Origin: an uncultured Eubacteriales bacterium
Lineage (GTDB): Bacteria > Bacillota > Clostridia > Oscillospirales > Acutalibacteraceae
Reading direction: 5' to 3'
NCBI GenBank assembly: GCA_934489735.1
Contig: CAKSSR010000010.1
Coordinates: 1 to 64,000, forward strand
DNA length: 64,000 nucleotides
The translations under genes and the position numbers were made by a program. Under the pieces are notes generated by a model that worked only from the letters and a program-made list of their open reading frames with translations, made no database searches and was not told the origin of the DNA. The stretch's first letter is position 1. Each line of letters starts with the position of its first letter. Below, piece by piece: positions 33,216 to 42,816 of this stretch.

Positions 33216-33767
33216 ATGACAGTTTAATATTTATTATGCACTTGATAGATAGGTCATACCATTTAATCAAATTGTCTCAAGGAGACAGATACTATAGCAA
33301 AACGAACATTATTTGCAACAAATATGATAATGTTAAAGTTTGATTAAATTTATGTTAAGATTTTGTTAAATCGAATACATCTGAATTAAAGTATGTTATA
33401 ATATAATTAAGTTAAATGAAGAAGATGTTAAGGATTGAGATTCATTTGACTGGGTGCCGGAATTAGAATGGCACTGAAAGTTTATCGAATTAAAGCGCTA
33501 TTGAAGAAGAATTAGATATCTGTTGTACGGGATTATGTTTGATTAAAGGCTTTTGATTCGGTAGATTGTACGATTAATTTTATTTAGCATACGAGTTTTA
33601 AATTTCATACATAAAAATCATCTCCTTTTATTAAAATTTACGTTGTCTCTTGATTTGAGGCAACGTTTTTTATATGTACTATACCTGACTTTGATCTATT
33701 TTAAGATTCTGATAACCATAAATGATATAGAAATGTTAGAATCTAATGACAATTAAAAGTGGAGGCA
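33216..33767. repeat. Spacer between the large inverted arms, containing inverted repeat element copy 2
   Basis: 33280-33690 is the reverse complement counterpart of 28970-29395, with the 21-codon open frame at 33608-33543 on the minus strand and the GTTGTCTC/GAGGCAAC hairpin at about 33640-33665. No other gene is visible. Confidence 0.5.
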
Positions 33768-33897
33768 AGGTTTAGTAAAGTAAGGAACTTGCAAAAAGAA
33801 AGATTAATTAAATATTTTTTATCATCTTTATGATAAATTTAATTATAAAGTTTCGATCAAGATGATATCGATAATAAAGAAATTGAAATTGACAAGT
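33768..33897 (+). pseudogene. 5' fragment of the repeat-family small-protein gene
   Basis: RFSKVRNLQKERLIKYFLSS then stops, then FDQDDIDNKEIEIDK: matches the start of the 28425 protein with frameshifts. It sits next to the inverted element, as the intact gene does at 28724, so a whole block was copied. Confidence 0.6.
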
Positions 33898-34027
33898 AAA
33901 AGGAAATATTTTTTGACAACGGATTTATGCAATCCTGCATTGCCATGCCTTCTTGCTTTTCTTACTATATTATGGTATAATAAAACCAATGAGTCGGCTG
34001 AATTTTCAACGGGAAAAACCTCTTTAA

Positions 34028-34250
34028 AAAGGCATTGGAGAATGAATTAATGGAAACAGCATTGAGTTTAGTATTACAATCGCATAAAGATGTTAAAGAC
34101 TACGTTGAGAAAAGACACGGGGACTATAAAAAAGGATAACACGCCCGAAGAAGCATTGAAACAGATAAAAGAAAAGAGATATGCATTGGCATTGCTTATG
34201 ATAGCAAATTGAAGAAGATATCATGTAAAAATAGAAGAAATTTAGTAATT
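34028..34250 (+). pseudogene. Decayed C-terminal fragment of another ATPase-nuclease gene
   Basis: ALENELMETALSLVLQSHKD, then frameshifted pieces with PEEALKQIKEKRYALAL and a final VKIEEI. Stops interrupt it. Mirror of 32937-33135. Confidence 0.65.
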
Positions 34251-34270
34251 TTAAGGGGGGAGGCATATTT

Positions 34271-35830
34271 ATGACATACTTTTTGAACAACGTAGCATCA
34301 GTAAATCAATTCACTAAGACAACGAAAGATAAATATTTTGTAGACAAGTCGGAACTAATAGAAAAAATGAATGAATTAGTAGGGACATCTTCACAATATG
34401 TATGCATAACAAGACCGAGACGATTTGGAAAGACAATAAATGCAATGATGTTGGCTAGTTATTATTCAAAGAAAGCTAATTTCAGGGAACTATTTGATAG
34501 ACTTGAGATAAGTAAAAGTGAAACATATTTGGAACATTTAAATAAACATAATGTAGTTTATATTACTTTTAATTCTAATTCAAGCGATCTTAAGACATAT
34601 TCAGACTATATAGAGTTTTATAAGAGCAGATTGATACAAGATATAATTGAATTTTATCCGGATGTAAAGAAAGAAAATACTATAAGTGAAATGTTTAAAG
34701 AGATACTTGATAAAACAGGAGAGGAATTTATATTTATAATAGACGAATGGGATTATATATTTAATAATAATCTATTTTCGGAAGACGATAGGAAGGATTT
34801 CTTAAGATTTTTAGAAGATTTATTGAAAGATAAGCCATATGTAGAGCTTGCATATATGACAGGAGTACTGCCAATAGCAAAATATTCGTCAGGGTCAGCA
34901 TTAAACATGTTTAGAGAGTATAATATATTAAATGATAAGATATATTGTAAGTATTTCGGATTTACATTAGAAGAGACCAGAAAATTATGCGAAAAACAGG
35001 AAGAGGTGACCTTTGAAGAATTAAAAAGTTGGTATGACGGACACAAGACTTGTTCAGGAATTGACATATTTAATCCTAGATCAGTAGTATATGCGCTTAA
35101 TGATGGAACATGTCAGAACTATTGGACAAATACAGGGCCAATGGATGAGATATTATATTATATCAATAATGACATAGAAGAAATAAAGAATGATATAGTA
35201 CAGATGGTAGCAGGGATACCGGTTGAGATTCATTTAGAGGGATATAGCGCAGAGCAAATAGATTTAGATACGAGAGATGAAATACTTTCGGCAATGACGG
35301 TTTATGGATTTTTAAGTTATCATGACGAGACATTGACAATACCGAATAAGGAACTGAGAATAAAATTTGATGAGGCATTAGAAGATGAGTCAATGGGAGC
35401 AATCTCGAGCTTAGTATTACAATCGGATGAGATGTTAAATGCAACTTTGAGCAAAGATACAGAGACAATGGAAAGAATAATACAAGAGGCACACGACATC
35501 AACATACCGATAATCAAATACAACGACGAGAATTCGTTGGCATGTGTGATTGCATTGGTTTATTTAAACGCAAGGACGAAATATAAAATAATAAGAGAGA
35601 TGCCAGCAGGGATTGGATTTGCAGACTTTATTTTTTATCCGAATAACAAAAGTAAGCCAGCATTCATAATTGAATTAAAAAAGGATAGTACACCTGAAGA
35701 AGCATTGAAACAGATTAAAGAGAAGAGATATGCATTGGCATTGAAGGACTATACAGGACAAAAATTAGCCATTGGGATTGTTTATGATAGCAAAAACAAG
35801 AGTCACAAAGTTAAAATTGAAAATATTTAG
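34271..35830 (+). CDS. AAA-ATPase fused to PD-(D/E)XK nuclease domain, copy 2
   Basis: 519 residues, exactly the length of copy 1 and about nine in ten identical by eye. Walker A RPRRFGKT, Walker B IIDEWDYIF, and nuclease motifs GFADFIFYP, FIIELKK and QIKEKRYAL are unchanged. Preceded by a GGGGGGAGG site. Keeping both full-length copies with all motifs suggests that both are functional. Confidence 0.88.
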   Translation: MTYFLNNVASVNQFTKTTKDKYFVDKSELIEKMNELVGTSSQYVCITRPRRFGKTINAMMLASYYSKKANFRELFDRLEISKSETYLEHLNKHNVVYITFNSNSSDLKTYSDYIEFYKSRLIQDIIEFYPDVKKENTISEMFKEILDKTGEEFIFIIDEWDYIFNNNLFSEDDRKDFLRFLEDLLKDKPYVELAYMTGVLPIAKYSSGSALNMFREYNILNDKIYCKYFGFTLEETRKLCEKQEEVTFEELKSWYDGHKTCSGIDIFNPRSVVYALNDGTCQNYWTNTGPMDEILYYINNDIEEIKNDIVQMVAGIPVEIHLEGYSAEQIDLDTRDEILSAMTVYGFLSYHDETLTIPNKELRIKFDEALEDESMGAISSLVLQSDEMLNATLSKDTETMERIIQEAHDINIPIIKYNDENSLACVIALVYLNARTKYKIIREMPAGIGFADFIFYPNNKSKPAFIIELKKDSTPEEALKQIKEKRYALALKDYTGQKLAIGIVYDSKNKSHKVKIENI

Positions 35831-35848
35831 AATTTGGAGTTGAATTAA

Positions 35849-36406
35849 ATGACAGTAAGTTATGAGATAAGAAATGAGGACACTGAGAATGAGGAGTATG
35901 AAAAGGTTATATTTTTAGATGTGGATGGAGTTCTGAACGATAATGATTTTGAAAGGAAGCATAGAGAGAAAATATATATACAAGAATTTAGAGTGAAAAG
36001 ACTTAAAGACATAGTAGAAGCGACACAAGCAGAAATTGTAATGTCATCATCATGGAGACATGGTTTTAAATTATATAATGAAAAACCTGAACGCATTACC
36101 AGCGAACATGATTTGTCAATAATGAAGGAGCTCAAGGATAAACTTGATAAATATGGCTTAAGTGTAATTGATTATACTGAATATTTAACAACTGGTCCGT
36201 ATGCAAGACCTTTAGAAATAAGAAAATGGATACTAGACAAACCTAATTTAAAAAGATTTGTTATTTTAGATGATGATGATTTTTGGATATGGAATTGGCT
36301 TTCGGACTACTTCGTAATGACAAAAAAGAAAAGAGATAAGTACGGTTATGATATGGGATTAGAAGATGAGCATGTAAAACGTGCGATTGAGATACTTAAC
36401 AGATAA
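35849..36406 (+). CDS. HAD-family phosphatase (SAK/RNA-repair type), copy 2
   Basis: 185 residues; FLDVDGVLND, MSSSWRH and ILDDDDFWIW are all kept. Divergence from copy 1 is concentrated at the N-terminus and near residues 155-168. It follows the ATPase-nuclease stop by 18 bases, exactly as in copy 1. Confidence 0.8.
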   Translation: MTVSYEIRNEDTENEEYEKVIFLDVDGVLNDNDFERKHREKIYIQEFRVKRLKDIVEATQAEIVMSSSWRHGFKLYNEKPERITSEHDLSIMKELKDKLDKYGLSVIDYTEYLTTGPYARPLEIRKWILDKPNLKRFVILDDDDFWIWNWLSDYFVMTKKKRDKYGYDMGLEDEHVKRAIEILNR

Positions 36407-36474
36407 TTTTTTGTTAGAATAAGACATTGCTATTGAAAATGCTATTAAAATCTAGCATGTTATTTAATAATTGA

Positions 36475-36526
36475 TAAAATGGACTATAAGACAGTACAAA
36501 AAAACTGAGATATAGTCCATTTTTAT
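36475..36526. terminator. Terminator after HAD copy 2
   Basis: AAAATGGACTATA pairs with TATAGTCCATTTT; T run follows. A copy lies in the ART pseudogene block near 24525. 36527-36651 should hold the promoter of the next gene but no clear boxes are seen. Confidence 0.7.
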
Positions 36527-36651
36527 TTAATAAAATAACAAAATTAACATTATTAAGATTTGTTAAGTTTATGTTAAATAGTACTATTTTATGCTTTTTT
36601 ATGATACAATTATGATGCTGGGTTAATATTTAATTAATGGAGGAATAAATT

Positions 36652-37524
36652 GTGAGATATTTTAAGATAGTTGTTTGTACTTTACTATTTTTTATCTTAG
36701 GGGCAAATTTTTGCTTTGCTAGTGAGATTGAAGATTCGGAAAGACTATATAAAGAAATAGTAAAATTTATTGAAATTAACAAAGATGTTTTACCAGAAAA
36801 TATGGATAATATTTGTACTAAATATATATGTGAAAACAATAATACATTTGAATACGATAGGCCGAAAAATATTATAAATCTGTATAGAGGGTTTAGTGAT
36901 GTAAAGTATGTTGAAGAGTTTAAAAAAGGCAGATATTTTATGTCTTCTTTAAGAAATGTCAGAGGCAGTGGGATATATACTACAACGAGTATGGATTGTG
37001 CTAAATATTATAGTGATGAGAAAAGACCAGAAACAATTGTTAAAATAGCGATAAATATGAATGGAGTAAAGATATTAGAAAGTGAATATTTAGAAAGATT
37101 AAAAAAACTTATTATTAAGAATCACAATATAGAATTTGGTGAATTTGATTCTAAAGTCAAAGAAGATTACATTTATGATAGTATGAAAGATTATATTGAC
37201 GAAGTTTTTAAGGATCCGATGAGAAAATGTGAAGAATTACAAGATTTACATTTATCGGATGAGGATTATTCAAGACAAGTTGAAAAAATTCTCAGTGACA
37301 CACGTGTAAAGATGGAACAAGATCCTATTTATAAAAAATTACGTGCAGAAAGGAAAAAGTATTATAGAACAAATAAATCATATATTTGGTTTAATGCAGG
37401 ATTACTTGCAAAGCTACTTGGATATGATATTTTACATAGTACGGACTTTTTGAGAGAATGTATTAGTTTTAAAGAGGAGGAGTACTTAATTGTAAATCCT
37501 TCACTAATAGAATTAAATTTTTAG
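36652..37524 (+). CDS. Exported ADP-ribosyltransferase-like protein
   Basis: 290 residues. Signal peptide 1-23 (CTLLFFILGANFCFA). NLYRGFSD (Arg 79), SGIYTTTSMDCAKYY (about 106-120, an STS-like strand) and KEEEYLIVNPSLIEL (acidic triad position near 275-277) follow the R - [ST].S - E.E order of ADP-ribosyltransferase folds. Such enzymes move ADP-ribose from NAD+ to a target. Low overall similarity, so the call is by motif order only. A charged helical stretch (about 150-240) lies between motifs 2 and 3. GTG start with GGAGG. A decayed copy is at 24178-24540. Confidence 0.5.
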   Translation: MRYFKIVVCTLLFFILGANFCFASEIEDSERLYKEIVKFIEINKDVLPENMDNICTKYICENNNTFEYDRPKNIINLYRGFSDVKYVEEFKKGRYFMSSLRNVRGSGIYTTTSMDCAKYYSDEKRPETIVKIAINMNGVKILESEYLERLKKLIIKNHNIEFGEFDSKVKEDYIYDSMKDYIDEVFKDPMRKCEELQDLHLSDEDYSRQVEKILSDTRVKMEQDPIYKKLRAERKKYYRTNKSYIWFNAGLLAKLLGYDILHSTDFLRECISFKEEEYLIVNPSLIELNF

Positions 37525-37563
37525 TTTGACTTAATGAAGGTTTAGAAAATAGAAAAGAGGATA

Positions 37564-37596
37564 CCCTTCTATGGTAGAATAGAATCCACAGAAGGG
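37564..37596. other. Near-perfect 11-bp inverted repeat
   Basis: CCCTTCTATGG (37564-37574) and CCACAGAAGGG (37586-37596) differ by one pair. With no long T run it could be a weak terminator of the ART-like gene or an IS end. From here to 37779 no gene is seen. Confidence 0.4.
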
Positions 37597-37779
37597 CAAC
37601 TTAACATAAGTATTAAAATGCTATACTTTTTAAATAAAAACAATATGATTTCGAAAGACATAATATCATAATAAAAGAGGTTTGTCAATAGTTTTTTGAA
37701 AAAATCACGTTCATTTCATAAAAAAGGAACCATAAAAAGAAAACAAATCAAAGAGAAAAAGAAGCGCAATGGAGATTTG

Positions 37780-38312
37780 CAATAACGGAAGACCAAAGAT
37801 ATCAGGGATATGTAAAGCATAAATTAAGTAGTATGATGACATTTGCCAATAATAAAGAAGCTTTTTTTAAGAGAAACTTGGAATAGAGAAGATAGCATCA
37901 AAGCCAAAACAGAGATCCTCAACGCTTAAAATAATGACAGCATATCTAACGTAGTTGTTTTAGAAAAGGAAAAGATACGGGAGAAGACCAATGGGATACC
38001 AGTATTTCAAGAAATGTTTGGATACTTGAAAACAAAAGGCATGACTATCATAGCAGATGCAATGTATTACATTATGAAAGGGCAATAGAGAAAGAGCGAG
38101 ATGTGTTCGGGCTAGAATAAAATCAAAAGAGTCTGTATAAAGATAGTGAAAAATAAAGACAAAGCAACTGAAGAGACTAGCTATTATATTTTCAATTCAA
38201 AAGCTCCCACAAAAAAGTTACTTGCTATTTTAAGAAAACATTGGAAGATTGAAAGCATGGCACTGTATATTGACTTATTTCTTGTATTTAAATTTATGAA
38301 ACGGGCCTAGAA
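37780..38312 (+). pseudogene. Decayed ISAs1-family transposase (catalytic domain)
   Basis: Pieces in order: PKQRSSTLKIMTAYL, then VVVLEKEKIREKTNGIPVFQ..GMTIIADAM, then ETSYYIFNSKAPTKKLLAIL followed by RKHWKIES. These match the ISAs1 pattern (VVLGQ...EK.NEI...L..L...G.ivt.DA ... YYI.S......L...R.HW.IE). Several stops and frameshifts. The end ATGAAACGGGCCTAG resembles an ISAs1 terminal repeat. Confidence 0.7.
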
Positions 38313-38338
38313 AAAATAAATTAAATGTAGTAATACTA

Positions 38339-38367
38339 TTGCAAAAATCGTATAATTTATGTATAAT
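38339..38367 (+). promoter_or_regulatory. Promoter of the exported AAA+ gene and following genes
   Basis: TTGCAA (38339-38344), 17 bases, TATAAT (38362-38367). The leader of about 120 bases is very AT-rich. Confidence 0.7.
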
Positions 38368-38492
38368 GAATATATAAGGAATGATTTATATGTAAAATTT
38401 AAAATATAAATTATAGAAAAGTAGGTGAATGTTAAAGTAAAAAATATAAAAATTGATCAAAAGACTATAAAAATTTAAAAGGGGTTTAAAAA

Positions 38493-40724
38493 TTGAAGCT
38501 TTTTAAAATATTTAAATCGGTTGCATTATCGATAGTTTTATCAACGGCAGCCGTTTGTATTAAAGGACAAGCAACGATTAGTCCAATACCTGTAAGCGGT
38601 AGGGTTTTACGAGCAGATAAAAGACTAGGAGATAACAGTGATTGGATGGAAGTAGCACGATTGAATGGATACTCATTAATTGTAAGGATGAATTGCTTAT
38701 CAGAGAAGACGACGTATAGCAATAGTAATACTTATAATGGATATTTAAATTCAAATGTAAAGCAATTGATGGATAGATGGTTTTTAACATTGGATGATGG
38801 ACTTTTGAAAAGACTAGCCGTCGGGAATGATGCGGAAGCAAACTTAGGATGTTTTGATAGCCTTGATTGTACGACATATCAATATAATAATCCAGGGGAG
38901 CTTCAAGGGAGTGGCATCAGCTTACCAGACTTCAACAAACCTCCGTCTCCTTTTGCCCTTAGCTTTCAGGAGGCAAGAAAATTTTTATTTTCTCAAGCAG
39001 ATTTAAGGCATAGTGATCCAGCGGCATATGCTAATTACTTACTTTTAGCGGGCTCGAGGAAAAGAGAAAGATTTTATTTAAGATTTATTCCAGCGGGAAC
39101 AGATTATTTACCAATTGAAGCGAGCTGGTTACGTTCTCCGTCGAGTAATTTAACGTCAGCATCATGCAGTGGAAAGATGAATTTAGCAGGAAGAACTTTA
39201 TTCTGTGATAATTTAAAGAAAGAGTATGGAATAAGGCCTGCTATGTGGGTTCATTCATCTATATTTGCAGGGGTAAATCCAGTACATATACCAACAGAAC
39301 TGATTGAATCTATGAATGTGGATGAAAATGCTAAGACTAAGATTATAAACTTACTCTCCTGCGAATATTATTATAAGAACATGTTTACAAATTGTGAGCT
39401 AGAATATGACAGACCGAAGTATTTCGTGATGTTCTCTAACAATCCAGGAATGGAAGATATAAAAAAGTTTATAGGTACTTACAATAGAATGGGAATCATA
39501 CCTACAAATGCAATCGTACATCTAGGGCAGACTGATCTAACTAAACTAAATATAGACGATCTTGAGCAATTATTAAGGTCGAAATTAGAAAATGCAAGTG
39601 GCGGTTCACTAATAATAAATGTCAAGAACGTTTTTGATTTTACATCTGAAGAAGATTTTAAACTAAAATTTGAAAAATTCATCAAAACTTTATCAAGCAG
39701 CAGCAAATGCTTAGTTGTAATGACAAATTGTACTCCTCGATTGAAAGAATATATATCAAAAGATCAATGGGAAAGTGATATATTTGAAATGATTGATTTA
39801 AAAGAAGAACAACCAATACCGATGGATGAGTGTCAAGAGAAACATGTTGATATTATTACTAAGCCGACGATTGAAGAATGCATGAAACCATTGGATTCAT
39901 TAGTTGGCATGAATGATTTTAAAGAATTAGTTAAGGGACTGCTACGTGATTTTAAAATTTTTGAAATAGATTCGAAAATGGGCATAGAAAGGGAAAGACC
40001 TCGTCTTCACATGATACTAATGGGCAATCCAGGGACAGGAAAGACTACAGTTGCTCAGACACTGGGAGACATATTATTCAATGCAGGAATAATTAAACGA
40101 AATAAAGTAATAAAAGTAGAGAGAGCAGATTTAGTTGGCAAGTATCAAGGGCATACAGAGGCATTTGTAAAGAGTAAATTGAAAGAAGCTGAAGGAGGCA
40201 TTTTATTTATTGATGAGGCATATAGTCTAGCTGCTGGAGGTAATAGAGATTTTGGACAACGTGTTATAGAAGGACTTCTCACGCCGTTGACTACTGACGA
40301 TTGCATTATAATTGTTGCAGGATATGTAGACGAAATGCAGAAATTTTTAAGATCGAATTCAGGACTTTCAGGGCGATTTAATCATAAAGTGATATTAAAA
40401 GACTATACGGCGGAAGAACTTTTAGAAATATTCGAAAATTTATGCAAAAAGAGTAATTTTACTTTAGAAGAGGGAGCCGGGGAATATTTATTAGAGATAT
40501 TTAGGAACCTTTCTAGAGAATCTAACTTTAGCAATGCAAGATGTGTTCGCAAGGTTTATGATGACATAATGAGAATAAGAAGCATGAGTTTAACTATTGA
40601 TATCGATGTTGATGATCTGACAGAATCTGAAATAAGAGACAGGAAGACTATAAAGACTGAATATATAGAGAAATTGAATGAAGAATTAAAGAAATCTAAA
40701 TTAAAAGAAAGAGTGAATTTATGA
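38493..40724 (+). CDS. Exported DUF6273 - AAA+ (CbbX/SpoVK-type) protein
   Basis: 743 residues. Signal-like segment 1-25 (LFKIFKSVALSIVLSTAAVC). Residues about 35-265 form a DUF6273-type domain (EASWLRSPSSN, YGIRPAMWV). Residues 290-460 are unassigned. Residues about 465-700 are an AAA+ module of the CbbX/SpoVK/EccA type: GMNDFKELVKGLL, GNPGTGKT (Walker A, about 511-518), VGKYQGHTE, ILFIDEAYSL (Walker B, about 569-578), GYVDEM, SGRFN. Family members remodel protein complexes with ATP in the cytosol, so a signal peptide is surprising. TTG start with AAAGGGG. The next gene overlaps by four bases. Confidence 0.8.
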   Translation: MKLFKIFKSVALSIVLSTAAVCIKGQATISPIPVSGRVLRADKRLGDNSDWMEVARLNGYSLIVRMNCLSEKTTYSNSNTYNGYLNSNVKQLMDRWFLTLDDGLLKRLAVGNDAEANLGCFDSLDCTTYQYNNPGELQGSGISLPDFNKPPSPFALSFQEARKFLFSQADLRHSDPAAYANYLLLAGSRKRERFYLRFIPAGTDYLPIEASWLRSPSSNLTSASCSGKMNLAGRTLFCDNLKKEYGIRPAMWVHSSIFAGVNPVHIPTELIESMNVDENAKTKIINLLSCEYYYKNMFTNCELEYDRPKYFVMFSNNPGMEDIKKFIGTYNRMGIIPTNAIVHLGQTDLTKLNIDDLEQLLRSKLENASGGSLIINVKNVFDFTSEEDFKLKFEKFIKTLSSSSKCLVVMTNCTPRLKEYISKDQWESDIFEMIDLKEEQPIPMDECQEKHVDIITKPTIEECMKPLDSLVGMNDFKELVKGLLRDFKIFEIDSKMGIERERPRLHMILMGNPGTGKTTVAQTLGDILFNAGIIKRNKVIKVERADLVGKYQGHTEAFVKSKLKEAEGGILFIDEAYSLAAGGNRDFGQRVIEGLLTPLTTDDCIIIVAGYVDEMQKFLRSNSGLSGRFNHKVILKDYTAEELLEIFENLCKKSNFTLEEGAGEYLLEIFRNLSRESNFSNARCVRKVYDDIMRIRSMSLTIDIDVDDLTESEIRDRKTIKTEYIEKLNEELKKSKLKERVNL

Positions 40725-42757
40725 ATAAGTTTAAAATTTTAACCACATTAATGATTTTTAGCGGATTATTTTTAAATAATAACATGTTGACGAAAGCTAT
40801 GGATAAAGAAAAGGAAGTAAAAGACAAGAGTTTGATATCAATATGTGAAGGAGAAAAAGAAAATTTAACCGATGGTTATTACGGTATGGCAAATCTATAT
40901 CCAAAAGGAAGGACAAAGGAACAAATTCTTAGAAATTATGTACTCGATCTTTCGGAATTTCAGTCTATAGGGCTTAAAACTGGTATGAAAGGTGAAGACG
41001 GCAAGGAATTAACTGTTAATATACCTGCAGCAGTGCATTTCAAAGATAGAGAAGGAAGAGAAAAAATAGTAGTATATAATAGCCATTTACCAAGTGTTAT
41101 CAATGCTTTTAGACTTAGATTACAAAGCCTTTATGAAAAAGAAGAGGAACAACGTAAAGAGTCACTTAATAAAAGTATTGCTCCAAGTTGGTTTTTAACG
41201 GAACTACGTAACCCATCAAAGGCATACTTATTAAAAATAGCTGATACCAGATTGTTATATAATGCTGACCTTGAAAGAGTATTAAGTAGTAATAAACCAG
41301 ACATAGAGATATTGGTTGATATATGTACATATTTGAGATGTGCTTTGTTAAAGTACGGGGACAATATGGAAAACACATCGACGCCGTGCGCATTTATGAT
41401 CGACGTAAAGGCTTTCAATGATGGAGAATTTTCTAGAAAATTGATTGAAAAAATGGAGACTCCTATTGAATATTATAATGCAGTTGAAGCAGGACTTTAT
41501 CGCATAGCAAGTTCAGACTTGAGCGATCGAGACATGGTTATAGCTTTGGACCATTGCCTTGATGAATTTTTATATAAATTAAAACCAAGAGCCTCAGATT
41601 TGAATGCTATTAACTTTTGCTTTGCACTTAGCAGAGTTGATTATTATTTGTCTAGACTTGAGAGGCACAAGACAGATAGAACTGTTGAAGAACTAGAAGT
41701 AATGGACAAGCTTAGAAGAAAAATCGAATCATTATATATAGAACATAGATTTATTTTTATTAGAAGTGGCGCACCTATTCTAAATATACCTATTGATTAT
41801 GGCCAAGTTATATTGAATACTGATTCCAGAAGCGTTATGTTTATTGATCGAATCGAAGTTCAAGAAAGATTTATAAAAAGGCTTGAAGATATATTAGATA
41901 CTAAGTTTTCAGTAATAAAAGGTCAATATAATTTTGAAGCTTGTGGGCCAGAGGACTTGAGAAGATTAGCAAATGAATTGCGTCCTGAAAGTTATCAAGA
42001 AATGATCGACAAAATGCAGCAGCAGATTTTAATCCTAAAGGAGCAGGAAGAATTATATAGAGCAGGGGCAGAAGTCAAAAAGGTTAAAGTGGCTTTTAAG
42101 GCCATTGAGACAGGCATCAGTTTAGGAGTGGAGACTTTTCGAAAGAAATCATCTTCAAATGATAAACAGACCTCACAGTCAAGCGATTCTAAGTACAACT
42201 TTACTGAAAAAGATGTAAGAGATTATGTATCTGAAGAAGAAAGACTTAAGTCTCAGCAACAAGTTATTGATCCACTTGATATTTTACTTGATACTGACTT
42301 TAGCAATCCAATAAATATAACAGTGGATGAACTTCCTGAAATACAAGAACCAGATGAAGAGGATATGATTGATACAGGATTCCCAAGTGAGATAATAGTT
42401 AGACAGCCAAACGAAACATCTATAGGCAAGGTAGTTCAAAAGGCAGGATTGACCCCGGAAGATATTGATATTCTATTGGAAAGCATGAGTCAATATTTGA
42501 AGAGCCTACGTATCAAAGGAGAGATAAAACTCAAACAAAATCAGTGCGAATTAATTAAACGAATAAGAGATAATGAATCGGATTATCAAAATTTATTTTT
42601 ATTATACATAAAGTTGTTAAGACATAACTTTTTGGAAAGAAATGATTTTGGCGGAGTAATAATTGATGAACGTAGGGATGCAGATGGAGACGGAAGAGGA
42701 AGATTTTTAAGAGAATATTTCGTCCAAGAAGTTCAAAAGTTAGAATCAGATTTATAA
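40721..42757 (+). CDS. Large exported protein of unknown function
   Basis: 678 residues. Signal peptide about 1-26 (FKILTTLMIFSGLFL...LTKA). No family recognised. Largely helical, with a coiled-coil-like stretch near 425-460 (MIDKMQQQILILKEQEELY), a low-complexity Ser/Gln/Lys linker near 470-490, and an acidic segment near 515-560. Near the C-terminus DERRDADGDGRGRF resembles a calcium-binding D.D.DG loop. Translationally coupled to the AAA+ gene by ATGA overlap, so the two products may act together. Confidence 0.7.
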   Translation: MNKFKILTTLMIFSGLFLNNNMLTKAMDKEKEVKDKSLISICEGEKENLTDGYYGMANLYPKGRTKEQILRNYVLDLSEFQSIGLKTGMKGEDGKELTVNIPAAVHFKDREGREKIVVYNSHLPSVINAFRLRLQSLYEKEEEQRKESLNKSIAPSWFLTELRNPSKAYLLKIADTRLLYNADLERVLSSNKPDIEILVDICTYLRCALLKYGDNMENTSTPCAFMIDVKAFNDGEFSRKLIEKMETPIEYYNAVEAGLYRIASSDLSDRDMVIALDHCLDEFLYKLKPRASDLNAINFCFALSRVDYYLSRLERHKTDRTVEELEVMDKLRRKIESLYIEHRFIFIRSGAPILNIPIDYGQVILNTDSRSVMFIDRIEVQERFIKRLEDILDTKFSVIKGQYNFEACGPEDLRRLANELRPESYQEMIDKMQQQILILKEQEELYRAGAEVKKVKVAFKAIETGISLGVETFRKKSSSNDKQTSQSSDSKYNFTEKDVRDYVSEEERLKSQQQVIDPLDILLDTDFSNPINITVDELPEIQEPDEEDMIDTGFPSEIIVRQPNETSIGKVVQKAGLTPEDIDILLESMSQYLKSLRIKGEIKLKQNQCELIKRIRDNESDYQNLFLLYIKLLRHNFLERNDFGGVIIDERRDADGDGRGRFLREYFVQEVQKLESDL

Positions 42758-42816
42758 AAATAAGTAAAAATTTAAATAATAGACTTTTAGGGAAAGCAGA
42801 ATTTGGTGGGGGCAAT

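Larger units (their letters stand above)
33920..36440. repeat. Large inverted repeat arm 2 (ATPase-HAD cassette)
   Basis: Counterpart of 30700-33215 on the other strand; see that entry. Confidence 0.75.

Noticed and set aside
33039..33227. 62-codon plus-strand frame near the inverted repeats
   Set aside because: It is the reverse-strand shadow of the decayed ATPase tail at 32937-33135.
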